From: Alteribacter natronophilus
GTDB taxonomy: Bacteria; Bacillota; Bacilli; Bacillales; Salisediminibacteriaceae
Direction: 5' to 3'
Length of the DNA stretch: 64,000 bases
Assembly: GCF_006007885.1 (NCBI RefSeq)
Contig: NZ_VCRO01000002.1
Location: forward strand, 372,001-436,000
Positions 33,812 through 42,442 of this stretch are shown in pieces; position 1 is the first letter of the stretch; each line of letters opens with the position of its first letter. Position numbers and translations under genes: made by a program. The notes under the pieces were generated by a model. The model was given only the letters and a program-made list of their open reading frames with translations, had not been told where the DNA came from and did not search any database.

Positions 33812-34225
33812 GAAGCTGTAAGAGAGCGTAAGCACATTGTTCGTTCCGGAAATATGACATTTTCCCGGGAAATGATACACCAGGTTGATTAATTCCCCGG
33901 CTTTCATTATAAAAGGGTGTCGAAGGCCAGCCGCAGGATGTGTCATAGATCCTGTTTCCATTTTCCTGTTTTTCCGGTGTGTCGTTCAGGGGTGGGAGAA
34001 TAGGCCTTGTTAAAGTAAAACTATTTTAGTTTCCAACTGAATAAATCTGGTTCAAACGTCTTCCATATAATTTAAACTTATAAAACTATAATCGATCTGT
34101 ATAAATGTTTCGTGTCTCCAAATGATAACATCATAATTAGTCAGACTATTCTGCATAAAAGGAGGGAAAAAGAGCAGGTCTGAGCTGAACCGACAGTGAT
34201 TCTATATCATAGGAGGCTGATTGTG

Positions 34226-36007
34226 ATGAAAGCACATAAACTACTGACGAAGTCTGTTACCGCCATTACGGCGGCAGCACTGCTTTTTGCGACACCTTTT
34301 CACGCAGAAGCAAGAAATTACGAAAGTGACATCAGCAATGTAGCGGAAGGTACGGACGGTATGGTGTCCACCTCTCACCCGATTGCCTCACAGGTTGGGG
34401 CCGATATACTGGAGCGCGGCGGTAATGCCGTTGACGCAGCAGTGGCAATTCAGTATGCGCTCAACGTTGTAGAGCCGATGATGTCCGGAATCGGCGGCGG
34501 CGGATTCATGATGGTGTACGATGCGGATGAAGATGATGTGACCATCGTGAACAGCCGGGAGAGAGCGCCTGCCGGAGCGACACCGGACATGTTCCTCGAT
34601 GAAAACGGAAGCCCTATTCCGTTCCAGCAGAGGGTCCGGCATGGTAATGCCGTAGGTGTTCCTGGTACGCTGAAAGGACTCGAGGAAGCGCTTGACCGCT
34701 GGGGATCCCGTCCCCGCCAGCAGCTGATTACGCCGGCAGTCCAGCTTGCCCAGAAAGGGTTTGAAGTGGACACCCAGCTCGCTCAGGCGATCGAGAGCAA
34801 CGAGGAAAAACTCTCACTCACTCCTGCTGCGGATGTGTTCCTGCCGGACGGTGAACCTGTCCAGGAAGGAGACTGGCTCGTGCAGTCCGACCTTGCAGAT
34901 ACACTGAAAACGATCCGGGCTCACGGCGCGGATGCATTCTATAACGGAGAGATTGCCGAAGCCATTGCTGAAACCGTTCAGGAATTTGGTGGAAGCATGA
35001 CAGCTGATGACCTTGCAAACTATCAATTGACGATCGACGAACCGGTGTACGGCGACTACAAGGATTTCTCCATTGCCAGCATGCCGCCGCCGAGCTCTGG
35101 TGGGACATTCCTCATTCAGATGCTGAAAATTCTCGAAGACTTTGATCTCGGCCAGTACGACGTTCGTTCATTTGAAAAGTACCACCTTCTCTCTGAAACA
35201 ATGAGACTTGCTTACGCGGACCGGGCAGCGTATGCAGGTGACCCTGAGTTTGTGGATGTTCCTGTGAACGGTCTATTGAATGACGACTATATTGCCGAGC
35301 GCCGTTCGCTTATTTCACTTGATTCTGTAATGCAAGACATTGAACCAGGCGACCCGTGGGCTTATGAAAACGGGGATGCAGACTATGAAGTGGAAGCCGG
35401 GGCCCATGATGTGGACAGCAGCCCGGGTGAAACGACTCACTTTACCGTTGCGGACCGCTGGGGTAATGTCGTTTCCTACACGAGTACCATCGAGCAGGTA
35501 TTCGGATCCGGTATCATGGTGGACGGATACGGTCTCCTTCTGAATAACGAACTTACCGACTTCGATGCCGTACCAGGTGGAGCGAATCAGGTTGAGCCGA
35601 ATAAGCGGCCGCTAAGCTCCATGACACCGACAATGATTCTTGATGATGACGGTAAACCTGTTGCTACTCTTGGTTCCCCTGGCGGACCGCGGATCATTAC
35701 CGCCGTGCTTCAGGTATTCATCAACCTTGCCGAATATGGTATGGATCTTGAAGAAGCGGTAGCCGAGCCGAGAATTTACAACACTCACACTACACAGACG
35801 TGGTGGGAGGAAGGAGTGCCGGCTGACGTGCGCGATCAGATGACTGAACTCGGTCACCGCCTCCAGTCGAGCCCGAACCTCGTTGGTAACGTACAGGCAC
35901 TTCAGATTGACTATGACGCAGGCCATTTTTACGGTGTAGCCGATGAGCGCCGCGACGGTGCAGCAATCGGCATTACCCGTCCGGGAAACCGCGGCGGTAA
36001 CAGATAA
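34226..36007 (+). CDS. secreted gamma-glutamyltransferase
   Basis: A 593-residue gamma-glutamyltransferase of ordinary size. It cleaves gamma-glutamyl bonds outside the cell (glutathione salvage, glutamine or polyglutamate use). A signal peptide ends near FHAEA. GGNAVDAAVAIQYALNVVEPMMSGIGGGGFMMVY and SMPPPSSGGTFLIQMLKIL are typical of the large subunit. The autocatalytic Thr403 begins the small subunit in ETTHFTVADRWGNVVSYTST, and LNNELTDF and PRPLSSMTPT-type motifs (here KRPLSSMTPT) follow. ATG 34226 is chosen because AGGAGG at 34211-34216 is 9 bases upstream; an upstream ATG-like start at 34196 precedes that site. It is a paralogue of the preceding gene but lacks its inserted domain and tail. 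Confidence 0.93.
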   Translation: MKAHKLLTKSVTAITAAALLFATPFHAEARNYESDISNVAEGTDGMVSTSHPIASQVGADILERGGNAVDAAVAIQYALNVVEPMMSGIGGGGFMMVYDADEDDVTIVNSRERAPAGATPDMFLDENGSPIPFQQRVRHGNAVGVPGTLKGLEEALDRWGSRPRQQLITPAVQLAQKGFEVDTQLAQAIESNEEKLSLTPAADVFLPDGEPVQEGDWLVQSDLADTLKTIRAHGADAFYNGEIAEAIAETVQEFGGSMTADDLANYQLTIDEPVYGDYKDFSIASMPPPSSGGTFLIQMLKILEDFDLGQYDVRSFEKYHLLSETMRLAYADRAAYAGDPEFVDVPVNGLLNDDYIAERRSLISLDSVMQDIEPGDPWAYENGDADYEVEAGAHDVDSSPGETTHFTVADRWGNVVSYTSTIEQVFGSGIMVDGYGLLLNNELTDFDAVPGGANQVEPNKRPLSSMTPTMILDDDGKPVATLGSPGGPRIITAVLQVFINLAEYGMDLEEAVAEPRIYNTHTTQTWWEEGVPADVRDQMTELGHRLQSSPNLVGNVQALQIDYDAGHFYGVADERRDGAAIGITRPGNRGGNR

Positions 36008-36012
36008 CAGAA

Positions 36013-36044
36013 AAGACCGGTGCGGACATTGCCGCATCGGTCTT
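36013..36044. terminator. bidirectional terminator between converging genes
   Basis: A 13-bp stem with one G-U pair, AAGACCGGTGCGG with CCGCATCGGTCTT. It lies between the gamma-glutamyltransferase stop (36007) and the LysR stop (36078). The T-run in the plus direction is interrupted. Confidence 0.75.
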
Positions 36045-36077
36045 CGCTTTACCGGGTGATCAATAACCTTTCTCTTC

Positions 36078-36989
36078 TCATGCCTCCTGATACACCGACT
36101 CTTTCAGCAGTTCCAGAGCGTAGCGGGTAACGGGGGGAATAAAGGTGGAGGTGTTCCACACTGCAGAAACAGAGCTGAACAGCTCCTGGTTTTCAATACG
36201 CAGGCCTTTTATTTTCTCTCCAGGCAGGAGGGCAATCATATCGGTAGGCATGAGAGTGATGCCAATCCCTCCGGCTATAAGGTTGGCCATCGTCAGGAGC
36301 TCAGGGCCTGTGCCCATCGTTTTTGGTACGAATCCTGCTGTCTTACACGCATCCTCGAGGACAGCATGGAGGGAGGAAGATGTATCAGGGTCGTAATGAA
36401 GGAACGTCTCATTACTGACTTCACTCAGGTCGATACTGTCCCTGGCCGCAAGGGGATGGGAGACAGAGACCGCCAGACGGACAGGGTGGCGGGTCAGTTC
36501 AACCGCTTCGAGAGGATGCTTCACTGTATGGTGGAGGCTGGCATCAGTACGGAACAGCCCGAGGTCCGCTTCGCGCTTCTGAACAGAGGCAATCACCCCT
36601 GCCGACGAGGTCTCCTGAATGTTAAATGCCACATCTCCAAACTCTGTTCTCAGCCTGGGAACGAGGGACGGGATCCAGTTGCCGGCAGCGGATGGAACGG
36701 CAGCAATCGAAATCTTTTTCTGGGGGATTGTCCCGTGTTCGCGGATATCGTTCAGCGTCTGCTCGATCGTCTCGAATGATGGCAGAAGCCTTTTATAAAG
36801 AAATTCTCCTTCCTTTGTCAGTTTTACACTTCTGGTCGTCCGAGTTAAAAGCCTGAAGCTGAGCTGCTCTTCTAGTGCATGGATCTGCTGACTGAGTCCG
36901 GGCTGGGAGATATGAAGATTTTCCGCTGCCCTGCTGAAGTTAAGGCAGCGGGCCACTTCGAGAAAGTAGCGTAGGGACTGCAGGTTCAT
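36078..36989 (-). CDS. LysR-family transcriptional regulator
   Basis: A 303-residue LysR-type regulator. The winged-helix N-terminus reads MNLQSLRYFLEVARCLNFSRAAENLHISQPGLSQQIHALEEQL, followed by the linker helix and an effector-binding domain (KKISIAAVPSAAGNWIPSLVPRL...GIGITLMPTDMIALL). AAGGAGG precedes the start on the minus strand. It is divergent from the dehydrogenase-like gene at 37209. The perfect 25-base inverted repeat at 37109-37133 in the shared region is the expected binding site. The effector is not known. Confidence 0.92.
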   Translation of the reverse strand: MNLQSLRYFLEVARCLNFSRAAENLHISQPGLSQQIHALEEQLSFRLLTRTTRSVKLTKEGEFLYKRLLPSFETIEQTLNDIREHGTIPQKKISIAAVPSAAGNWIPSLVPRLRTEFGDVAFNIQETSSAGVIASVQKREADLGLFRTDASLHHTVKHPLEAVELTRHPVRLAVSVSHPLAARDSIDLSEVSNETFLHYDPDTSSSLHAVLEDACKTAGFVPKTMGTGPELLTMANLIAGGIGITLMPTDMIALLPGEKIKGLRIENQELFSSVSAVWNTSTFIPPVTRYALELLKESVYQEA

Positions 36990-37108
36990 ATGTATACCTC
37001 CTTTTTAAAGAAAATCTGGTTCATTTTTCTATTACTCTCTATTATAAAAACCTGCGCCGGACACCGACAGTGGAAAAAGGCCTGTTCGTGACAGCGGTTG
37101 CAGGAAGG

Positions 37109-37133
37109 TATTCATAACCTCTGGTTATGAATA
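37109..37133. promoter_or_regulatory. LysR-type operator in the divergent promoter region
   Basis: Half-sites TATTCATAACC (37109-37119) and GGTTATGAATA (37123-37133) form a perfect 11-bp inverted repeat around TCT. It fits the T-N11-A layout of LysR sites and sits between the LysR gene and the gene it probably controls. A further partial half-site (TATAACGG) follows directly. Confidence 0.8.
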
Positions 37134-37208
37134 TATAACGGTCCGGTATTTCTAATTCCCGCTTCCAGGTGGTACGGTCGATACAGAACAGAAAAAGGAG
37201 CTGGTTGT

Positions 37209-38237
37209 ATGAATCGTTTAAACGTTCTTCAGTTTGGTCTCGGTCCGATTGGTCTGGAAATTGTCAGAAAAGCGGTGGATGTTCACGGCCTTTCACTTGT
37301 TGGTGCAGTGGACATTAATCCTGAATTTACTGATAAAGATGCCGGTGTGCTTGCAGGGATTTCCCCTGTTGGAACCAAGGTAACGGCTGATCTAAGCTCA
37401 CTTGATAAAAAGCAGCTCAAGGGAGCTGTTGCCATACACTGTACCGGGTCGGACCTGAGTGCAGTCTGGCCTCAGATCAAGGAGCTTCTCGACTGCGGGT
37501 GTTCGGTCGTGTCCACCTGTGAGGAGCTGTCCTATCCGTGGCACCGTCACCCTGAGCTCGCAGGGGAAATAGACGCTTACGCCAGGGAAAAGGGAGCTGC
37601 TGTGATTGGCACGGGAGTAAATCCCGGGTTTGTCATGGATACGATGACACTCTGTCTGACTGCAGTAACGAATACGTTCGGGGATATCCGGGCAGTGCGA
37701 AAAGTCGATGTCTCCCGGCGCAGAATCCCTCTCCAGAAAAAAACAGGATGCGGGATGACGGTAGAAGAGTTCGAATTACTGGCAGAGAGAGATGCCATCG
37801 GTCACGTGGGGCTTGAGGAATCCGCCCGTTTAATCGCATACGGCCTCGGCCTGGAACTGAAAAAAGTAACAAACACGATCAGCCCTGTCGTTGCCGAGAG
37901 ACAGCTGGAACTCACCTCCGGAACAGTGGAACCTGGCCTTGTGTGCGGACAGTACCAGGTGGTTAATGGGGAGGCGGCTGACGGAAGAAAGATCACGCTG
38001 GAACTGACCATGGCAGCCGGTGCAGAGCAGGAGGACAGAGTCCAGGTTGGTGGAAATGAAGGTCTTGAGATGGTGATTCCAGACGGGATTTTTGGTGATA
38101 CAGCCACGGCAGCGATGGCGATTAATACCGCAAAGAGAATCGGTGCAGGCAGGTTTTCAGGACTTTTGACCATGGCGGATCTTCCTCTCCCGCTTAATGC
38201 TGGTGTGAGAAAAGCCGCATCTGAATCAGTGAAATAA
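37209..38237 (+). CDS. DapB-like NAD(P)-dependent dehydrogenase (2,4-diaminopentanoate/amine dehydrogenase family)
   Basis: A 342-residue oxidoreductase. The N-terminal Rossmann fold is clear: VLQFGLGPIGLEIVRKAVDV, then GAVDINPEF and AIHCTGSDLSAVWPQI. GTGVNPGFVMDTMTL and the C-terminal domain match the 2,4-diaminopentanoate dehydrogenase/native amine dehydrogenase group, which is related to dihydrodipicolinate reductase. The reaction is probably oxidative deamination or imine reduction of an amino acid-like compound; the substrate is unknown. AAAGGAG precedes ATG 37209. It is divergent from the LysR gene and just upstream of a TAXI-TRAP transporter, so both may serve one imported substrate. 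Confidence 0.78.
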   Translation: MNRLNVLQFGLGPIGLEIVRKAVDVHGLSLVGAVDINPEFTDKDAGVLAGISPVGTKVTADLSSLDKKQLKGAVAIHCTGSDLSAVWPQIKELLDCGCSVVSTCEELSYPWHRHPELAGEIDAYAREKGAAVIGTGVNPGFVMDTMTLCLTAVTNTFGDIRAVRKVDVSRRRIPLQKKTGCGMTVEEFELLAERDAIGHVGLEESARLIAYGLGLELKKVTNTISPVVAERQLELTSGTVEPGLVCGQYQVVNGEAADGRKITLELTMAAGAEQEDRVQVGGNEGLEMVIPDGIFGDTATAAMAINTAKRIGAGRFSGLLTMADLPLPLNAGVRKAASESVK

Positions 38238-38281
38238 GCAGGATAATATTCCTAAAGTTTCAAAAATACGTACCTTAACAG

Positions 38282-38310
38282 TTGTGTAAAAATCAGAAAA
38301 TAGATATAAT
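38282..38310 (+). promoter_or_regulatory. sigma-A promoter of the TAXI-TRAP genes
   Basis: TTGTGT (38282-38287), a 17-base spacer and TATAAT (38305-38310). A 7-bp hairpin ATTCTGC/GCAGAAT follows in the leader at about 38332-38353. The gene starts at 38435. Confidence 0.65.
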
Positions 38311-38434
38311 TTAAACAAATCGACAGCGTTATTCTGCTCCTTTTTGCAGAATACGAGTTGCAAATCCGGGATGATAGGCGGTAAAGCCGTCTGTTGTTAT
38401 AGGCATTTACTACTTTTTATAGGGGGACACACAC

Positions 38435-39460
38435 ATGAAGAAATATTCGTTTTCAGTCATGCTTCTTGCCATGATGCTTGTGATTGCTGCCTGCGGGGAA
38501 GCCGATGAAACCGGCGGGGACGCAGAAGGCGATGACGACCAGACAGAAGAAACAGGGGACGACAACGGAGACGGCGATGAGGAAACAGCAGCAGACTGGG
38601 CATCTGACGTAACCGTACTTACAGGCGGTGAGCAGGGTGTCTACTTCCCGCTCGGCGGTGCTATGGCACAGATTATCAGTGACAACGTGGACGATGTGGC
38701 TGCAAGCGGAGTATCCACAGGTGCCTCGGTTGTAAACGTGAACGATATTCAGGACGGTATGGGAGAGCTTGCTCTTGTTCAGAATGATATCGCTTACTTT
38801 GCCCAGGAAGGTATGATTATGTTTGATGAAAATCTGGACGGGTTCTCCGGTATTGCCACACTTTACCCGGAAGTTGTTCAGATCGTTGCGCTGGAGGACA
38901 GCGGTATTGAAACCGTTGATGATCTCGAAGGCAAGCGTGTAGCTGTCGGGGACCAGGGTTCCGGTACTGAAGCAAATGCCAGCCAGATCCTTGAATCTCA
39001 CGGTATCACGTACGACGACATCAACCCTGAATACATGGCATTCGGTGACGCAGCCGGTGGTCTTCAGGACGGAAACCTGGATGCAGCGTTCATTACTGCA
39101 GGTACACCTACTGGTGCGATTGAGTCCCTTCAGGCCAACCGCGATATCGTAATTGTAAGCATCAACCAGGATGCCATCGACGATCTTACTTCCGAGTACC
39201 CGTATTACACAGAATTCACGGTTGACGGTGATACTTACGGTACAGAAGATGCGACTACAGTAGCTGTTCAGGCGATGCTGATTGCAAGCAATGACCTGCC
39301 GGAAGATCAGGTTTATGAGATGACGCGTGCGATCTTTGAAAACCTCGATGTAATTGAAGGTACGCACGCCCGTGGTGCTGATATTACAATCGAATCGGCT
39401 CAGGACGGAATGTCCATCGACCTTCATCCGGGGGCAGAACGTTACTTTGATGAACAGTAA
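38435..39460 (+). CDS. TAXI-family TRAP transporter solute receptor lipoprotein
   Basis: Extracytoplasmic receptor of a TAXI-type TRAP transporter, 341 residues. The lipobox IAAC has Cys20, and an acidic linker of about 35 residues follows. The mature part has the TAXI pattern: VTVLTGGEQGVYFPLGGAMAQII, GASVVNVNDIQDGMGELALVQNDIAYFA, DLEGKRVAVGDQGSGTEANA and DAAFITAGTPTGAIESL. Known TAXI substrates include glutamate and 2-oxoglutarate-like acids; the ligand here is not determined. GGGGG precedes ATG 38435. A hairpin at 39472-39501 separates it from the DUF1850 gene. Confidence 0.92.
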   Translation: MKKYSFSVMLLAMMLVIAACGEADETGGDAEGDDDQTEETGDDNGDGDEETAADWASDVTVLTGGEQGVYFPLGGAMAQIISDNVDDVAASGVSTGASVVNVNDIQDGMGELALVQNDIAYFAQEGMIMFDENLDGFSGIATLYPEVVQIVALEDSGIETVDDLEGKRVAVGDQGSGTEANASQILESHGITYDDINPEYMAFGDAAGGLQDGNLDAAFITAGTPTGAIESLQANRDIVIVSINQDAIDDLTSEYPYYTEFTVDGDTYGTEDATTVAVQAMLIASNDLPEDQVYEMTRAIFENLDVIEGTHARGADITIESAQDGMSIDLHPGAERYFDEQ

Positions 39461-39471
39461 AACACTGAGTG

Positions 39472-39502
39472 AAAGGGCATTGCTGCAAAGCAGTGCCCTT
39501 TT
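39472..39502 (+). terminator. hairpin between TAXI receptor and DUF1850 genes
   Basis: A 13-bp stem with one wobble pair, AAAGGGCATTGCT with AGCAGTGCCCTTT, a 4-base loop and a short TT tail. Probably a partial terminator that keeps receptor mRNA high relative to the permease genes. Confidence 0.7.
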
Positions 39503-39514
39503 GCAAAATTAGTT

Positions 39515-40027
39515 ATGAAAAGATTACTGACTTCCCTGCTTCTCGTGGCTGTTACGGCATCGGGTGCTGCAGCGTTTTTATATGCAATCAGCCCGGAACA
39601 GGTGCTGGAAATTGAAAAAGTAGAGTCGAACAAGGTGCTGTGGCAGGCGCCGATTGAGCCTGAAGTATGGTTTCACCATGAATATATTCATTCTGTGGAA
39701 AAATCGAAGGTCATGGAAAAGTACAAGCTTGCTTCGGATGGCCAGCTGTACGCCATGGAGAGCTGGACCCGCTCTTTTGGGGCAGGACTGCCCTATGAAG
39801 ACAGGGGAACTGCTGAGATCGTGGATGGCTGGTACATTCTGAAGGATCTTTACAGTCCACTTGAGGAGCTGCGAATGCTTCCTTCTCATTTACACCTACA
39901 TACGTTTCATTACGGCGATGAGGAACTGGTGCTTTCCGACCCGCCGTTTAAGCGCACTCACATCAGAATACATGTATCCCGGTTGTCCGCTTTCGAGCGG
40001 ATCACCTGGCTTTTTACCCGTCCCTGA
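39515..40027 (+). CDS. DUF1850 membrane-anchored protein of the TAXI-TRAP operon
   Basis: A 170-residue protein with an N-terminal signal or anchor helix (LLTSLLLVAVTASGAAAFLYAI) and a DUF1850 domain (WFHHEYIHSVEKSKVMEKYKLASDG, then MESWTRSFGAGLPYED). DUF1850 genes habitually lie between TAXI receptor and fused permease genes, as here; their function is not known. No clear ribosome binding site precedes ATG 39515, which lies only 13 bases after the hairpin, so expression may depend on read-through and on re-initiation. The next gene starts 36 bases after the stop. Confidence 0.85.
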   Translation: MKRLLTSLLLVAVTASGAAAFLYAISPEQVLEIEKVESNKVLWQAPIEPEVWFHHEYIHSVEKSKVMEKYKLASDGQLYAMESWTRSFGAGLPYEDRGTAEIVDGWYILKDLYSPLEELRMLPSHLHLHTFHYGDEELVLSDPPFKRTHIRIHVSRLSAFERITWLFTRP

Positions 40028-40062
40028 AGGAGGGTACACCCTGGAAAGGAGCTTCACTCATT

Positions 40063-42294
40063 ATGGATAACAACAAAACGCCGGACAACCGTGAGGCGGT
40101 TAAGGATCCGGCAGAGAAATCCCGGGCTCTTGAGCTTCAGGCCAGTGACCGTATGTTAAAAGGGTTCTGGGCGCTTCTGTTCACGGTTCTCGCCCTTATT
40201 CTGTCTATCTATCATTTTTATACAGCCGGTTTTGGGCTTCAGGTAGGAACACGGACTCATCTGCTTTTTCACCTGATGATGGGACTCACCCTCGTCTTTA
40301 TTCTGTACCCGGTAAAAAAAGGGCTCGGCCAGACGAAGGTACCCTGGTACGATCTCCTGTTAAGCGGGCTTGTTCTGTTTGTGGGTATTTATATCATTCA
40401 GAATCAGCAGTCCCAGGCGATATTGAGTGCCCGGCCTGAGACGTTTGATATTTTTATCAGTGTGGCGCTCATCGCCCTCGTACTTGAAGCGACGCGCCGG
40501 GTGGTAGGTAAACCACTCGTTATTATTGCAGCGTGTTTTATTGCCTATTACTTCCTGGGAGAATACATGCCTGGAATTCTCAGGCACACACGGACCGACT
40601 TTGAACGATTCTTCTATGAGATGGGGTACACAACTGCCGGAATTTTCGGTACGCCTCTGAGCGTATCGGCGACATATGTATTTATCTTTATCCTGTTCGG
40701 TGCGATTCTGGAATCAACCGGTGCAGGGAAAATGTTTATCGATCTCGCCCTCCGAGCGTTTGGCCGGTTCAAGGGCGGGCCTGCCAAGGCAGCGGTCGTT
40801 TCCAGCGGGATGCTCGGCAGCATCTCGGGAAGTTCGACTGCAAATGCCGTAACGACAGGAACGTTCACGATTCCGCTCATGAAGCGTGTCGGCTTCCGTC
40901 CGCATACAGCAGGCGGGATCGAAGTAGCCGCTTCCTCGAGCGGACAGTTTCTGCCGCCGATTATGGGGGCCGCCGCCTTTCTTATGATCGAGTATACGGG
41001 AATTGCCTACGTGGAGATTATCCGAAGCGCACTCATTCCGGCAATCTTGAGTTACATTGCAATCTTACTAATGGTGCACTTTGAAGCGTCGAAGTACAAT
41101 ATCAGCGGCCTGAAAAAAAGCGAGCTTGTCTCTGCGAGGCGCCTGCTCCTGCAGCAGGGATATCTGATCCTGCCGATCTTTGTGCTCATTTATTTCCTCG
41201 TACAGCGTTTTACGGTGCCGAATGCGGCGTTCTTTGCGATTGTTGTTATTCTCGTAATGGCGTTCTTTGCCCACAGATTTAAGGAGCGTCTCGGGCGGAG
41301 TCTTGTGTATGCCGGGATTCTGATGGCGTTTGCCTTCAGTCTTCAGTACATTATCGTGTTTTTAAATCAGTTCACACCGCGCGATATTCAGTGGCGCGAT
41401 GAAATACCGGTCCTTGTGGTGATCAGTCTGGTGATTGCAGGTCTGTTTGCAGTCGGGCAGAAGGGGCTTAAGATCGAGTCGGCACCGGTGAAATACGGTA
41501 TGCCCCAGCTCGTCCGCGGGCTCGAGCTTGCTGCCCGTAACTCCCTTTCGGTGATCGTTGCGACGGCCACGGCGGGAATCCTGATCGGGGTCGTTAACCT
41601 GACAGGGTTGTCACTGAAGCTGTCGAACATGATTATCTCGTTTTCAGGTACACTGGCAGACATCATTCCGGCGTTTCTTACGTTTGAGAATACCCAGCTG
41701 TACTTTGCCCTGATTCTGACGGTTATTGCCTGTCTGATTCTCGGGCTCGGTCTTCCCACGACGGCAACGTACGTCATTCTTGCGGCGATGGTGGCACCGG
41801 CACTTGTGGATCTCGGTGTGCCGATTCTGGCAGCTCACCTGTTTGTGCTTTATTACGGGGTCCTTGCCGATGACACGCCGCCGATCAACCTGCCGGCGTA
41901 CGCTACGGCGGGAATTGCCAATGCCGAACCGGTGAGGACAGGTGTACAGGGCTTTAAGTACGATTCGGGGGCGCTTCTTCTTCCATTTGCCTTTGCCACC
42001 AACCCGATCATTCTGCTTCTAACCGATGCATCATGGTGGGTGGTCGGAGTTAACATCTTTACAGCTCTCGTGGGAATCATCGCTTTTGCCTCGGTAATCC
42101 AGGGCTGGTTTGTATTGAAGTACTACTGGTTTGAGCGCTGGTCGGCACTTATTGCAGCACTCGTTCTCATCAACCACCACTGGATTTCGGATCTGATCGG
42201 AATCGGAATCGTAACCGTACTCTTTACGTCACAGTTTATCCGTGGACGAAAAGAGAAAGCGTCCGGTTCGAAAACCGTTGAGGTGCAGGGGTAA
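40063..42294 (+). CDS. TRAP transporter fused permease (4TM/12TM)
   Basis: Integral membrane permease of 743 residues, fusing the small and large TRAP subunits. Residues 35-190 carry the N-terminal small-subunit-like helices; the rest is the DctM-like part. Characteristic stretches are GSISGSSTANAVTTGTFTIPLMKRVGF, IEVAASSSGQFLPPIMGAAAFLMIEYTG, LGLGLPTTATYVILAAMVAPAL and ADDTPPINLPAYATAGIA. It works with the TAXI receptor encoded upstream. AAAGGAG stands 12 bases before ATG 40063. A terminator follows at 42329-42356. Confidence 0.94.
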   Translation: MDNNKTPDNREAVKDPAEKSRALELQASDRMLKGFWALLFTVLALILSIYHFYTAGFGLQVGTRTHLLFHLMMGLTLVFILYPVKKGLGQTKVPWYDLLLSGLVLFVGIYIIQNQQSQAILSARPETFDIFISVALIALVLEATRRVVGKPLVIIAACFIAYYFLGEYMPGILRHTRTDFERFFYEMGYTTAGIFGTPLSVSATYVFIFILFGAILESTGAGKMFIDLALRAFGRFKGGPAKAAVVSSGMLGSISGSSTANAVTTGTFTIPLMKRVGFRPHTAGGIEVAASSSGQFLPPIMGAAAFLMIEYTGIAYVEIIRSALIPAILSYIAILLMVHFEASKYNISGLKKSELVSARRLLLQQGYLILPIFVLIYFLVQRFTVPNAAFFAIVVILVMAFFAHRFKERLGRSLVYAGILMAFAFSLQYIIVFLNQFTPRDIQWRDEIPVLVVISLVIAGLFAVGQKGLKIESAPVKYGMPQLVRGLELAARNSLSVIVATATAGILIGVVNLTGLSLKLSNMIISFSGTLADIIPAFLTFENTQLYFALILTVIACLILGLGLPTTATYVILAAMVAPALVDLGVPILAAHLFVLYYGVLADDTPPINLPAYATAGIANAEPVRTGVQGFKYDSGALLLPFAFATNPIILLLTDASWWVVGVNIFTALVGIIAFASVIQGWFVLKYYWFERWSALIAALVLINHHWISDLIGIGIVTVLFTSQFIRGRKEKASGSKTVEVQG

Positions 42295-42328
42295 CGTAAA
42301 TAGAAAATCAGTATATATTCAGATGAAG

Positions 42329-42356
42329 ACCGGAGGGGTTTGCCTTCCGGTTTTTA
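42329..42356 (+). terminator. intrinsic terminator after the TAXI-TRAP permease gene
   Basis: ACCGGAGG pairs with CCTTCCGGT (one bulge), followed by TTTTATTTA. Confidence 0.85.
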
Positions 42357-42442
42357 TTTATGGTGCATGCCTGCTGCTCTTTTAACACTCTTTCGTCTGC
42401 CTGAACATATCCTTTAACAACAGCGGATGCGGAGGGAAAACG

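Larger units (their letters stand above)
33602..34225. other. 624-base intergenic region between the two gamma-glutamyltransferase genes
   Basis: Contains the terminator at 33621-33651, repeat copy 2 (33713-33811), the near-palindrome TTTCCCGGGAAAT (33861-33873) and an AT-rich promoter region. TATAAT boxes at 34066-34071 and 34087-34092 have no convincing -35 partner. No gene is supported here. Confidence 0.6.

Noticed and set aside
38453-39427. 324-residue open frame on the minus strand
   Set aside because: Antisense to the TAXI receptor gene, Cys/His/Ile-rich with no family pattern and no start signal.
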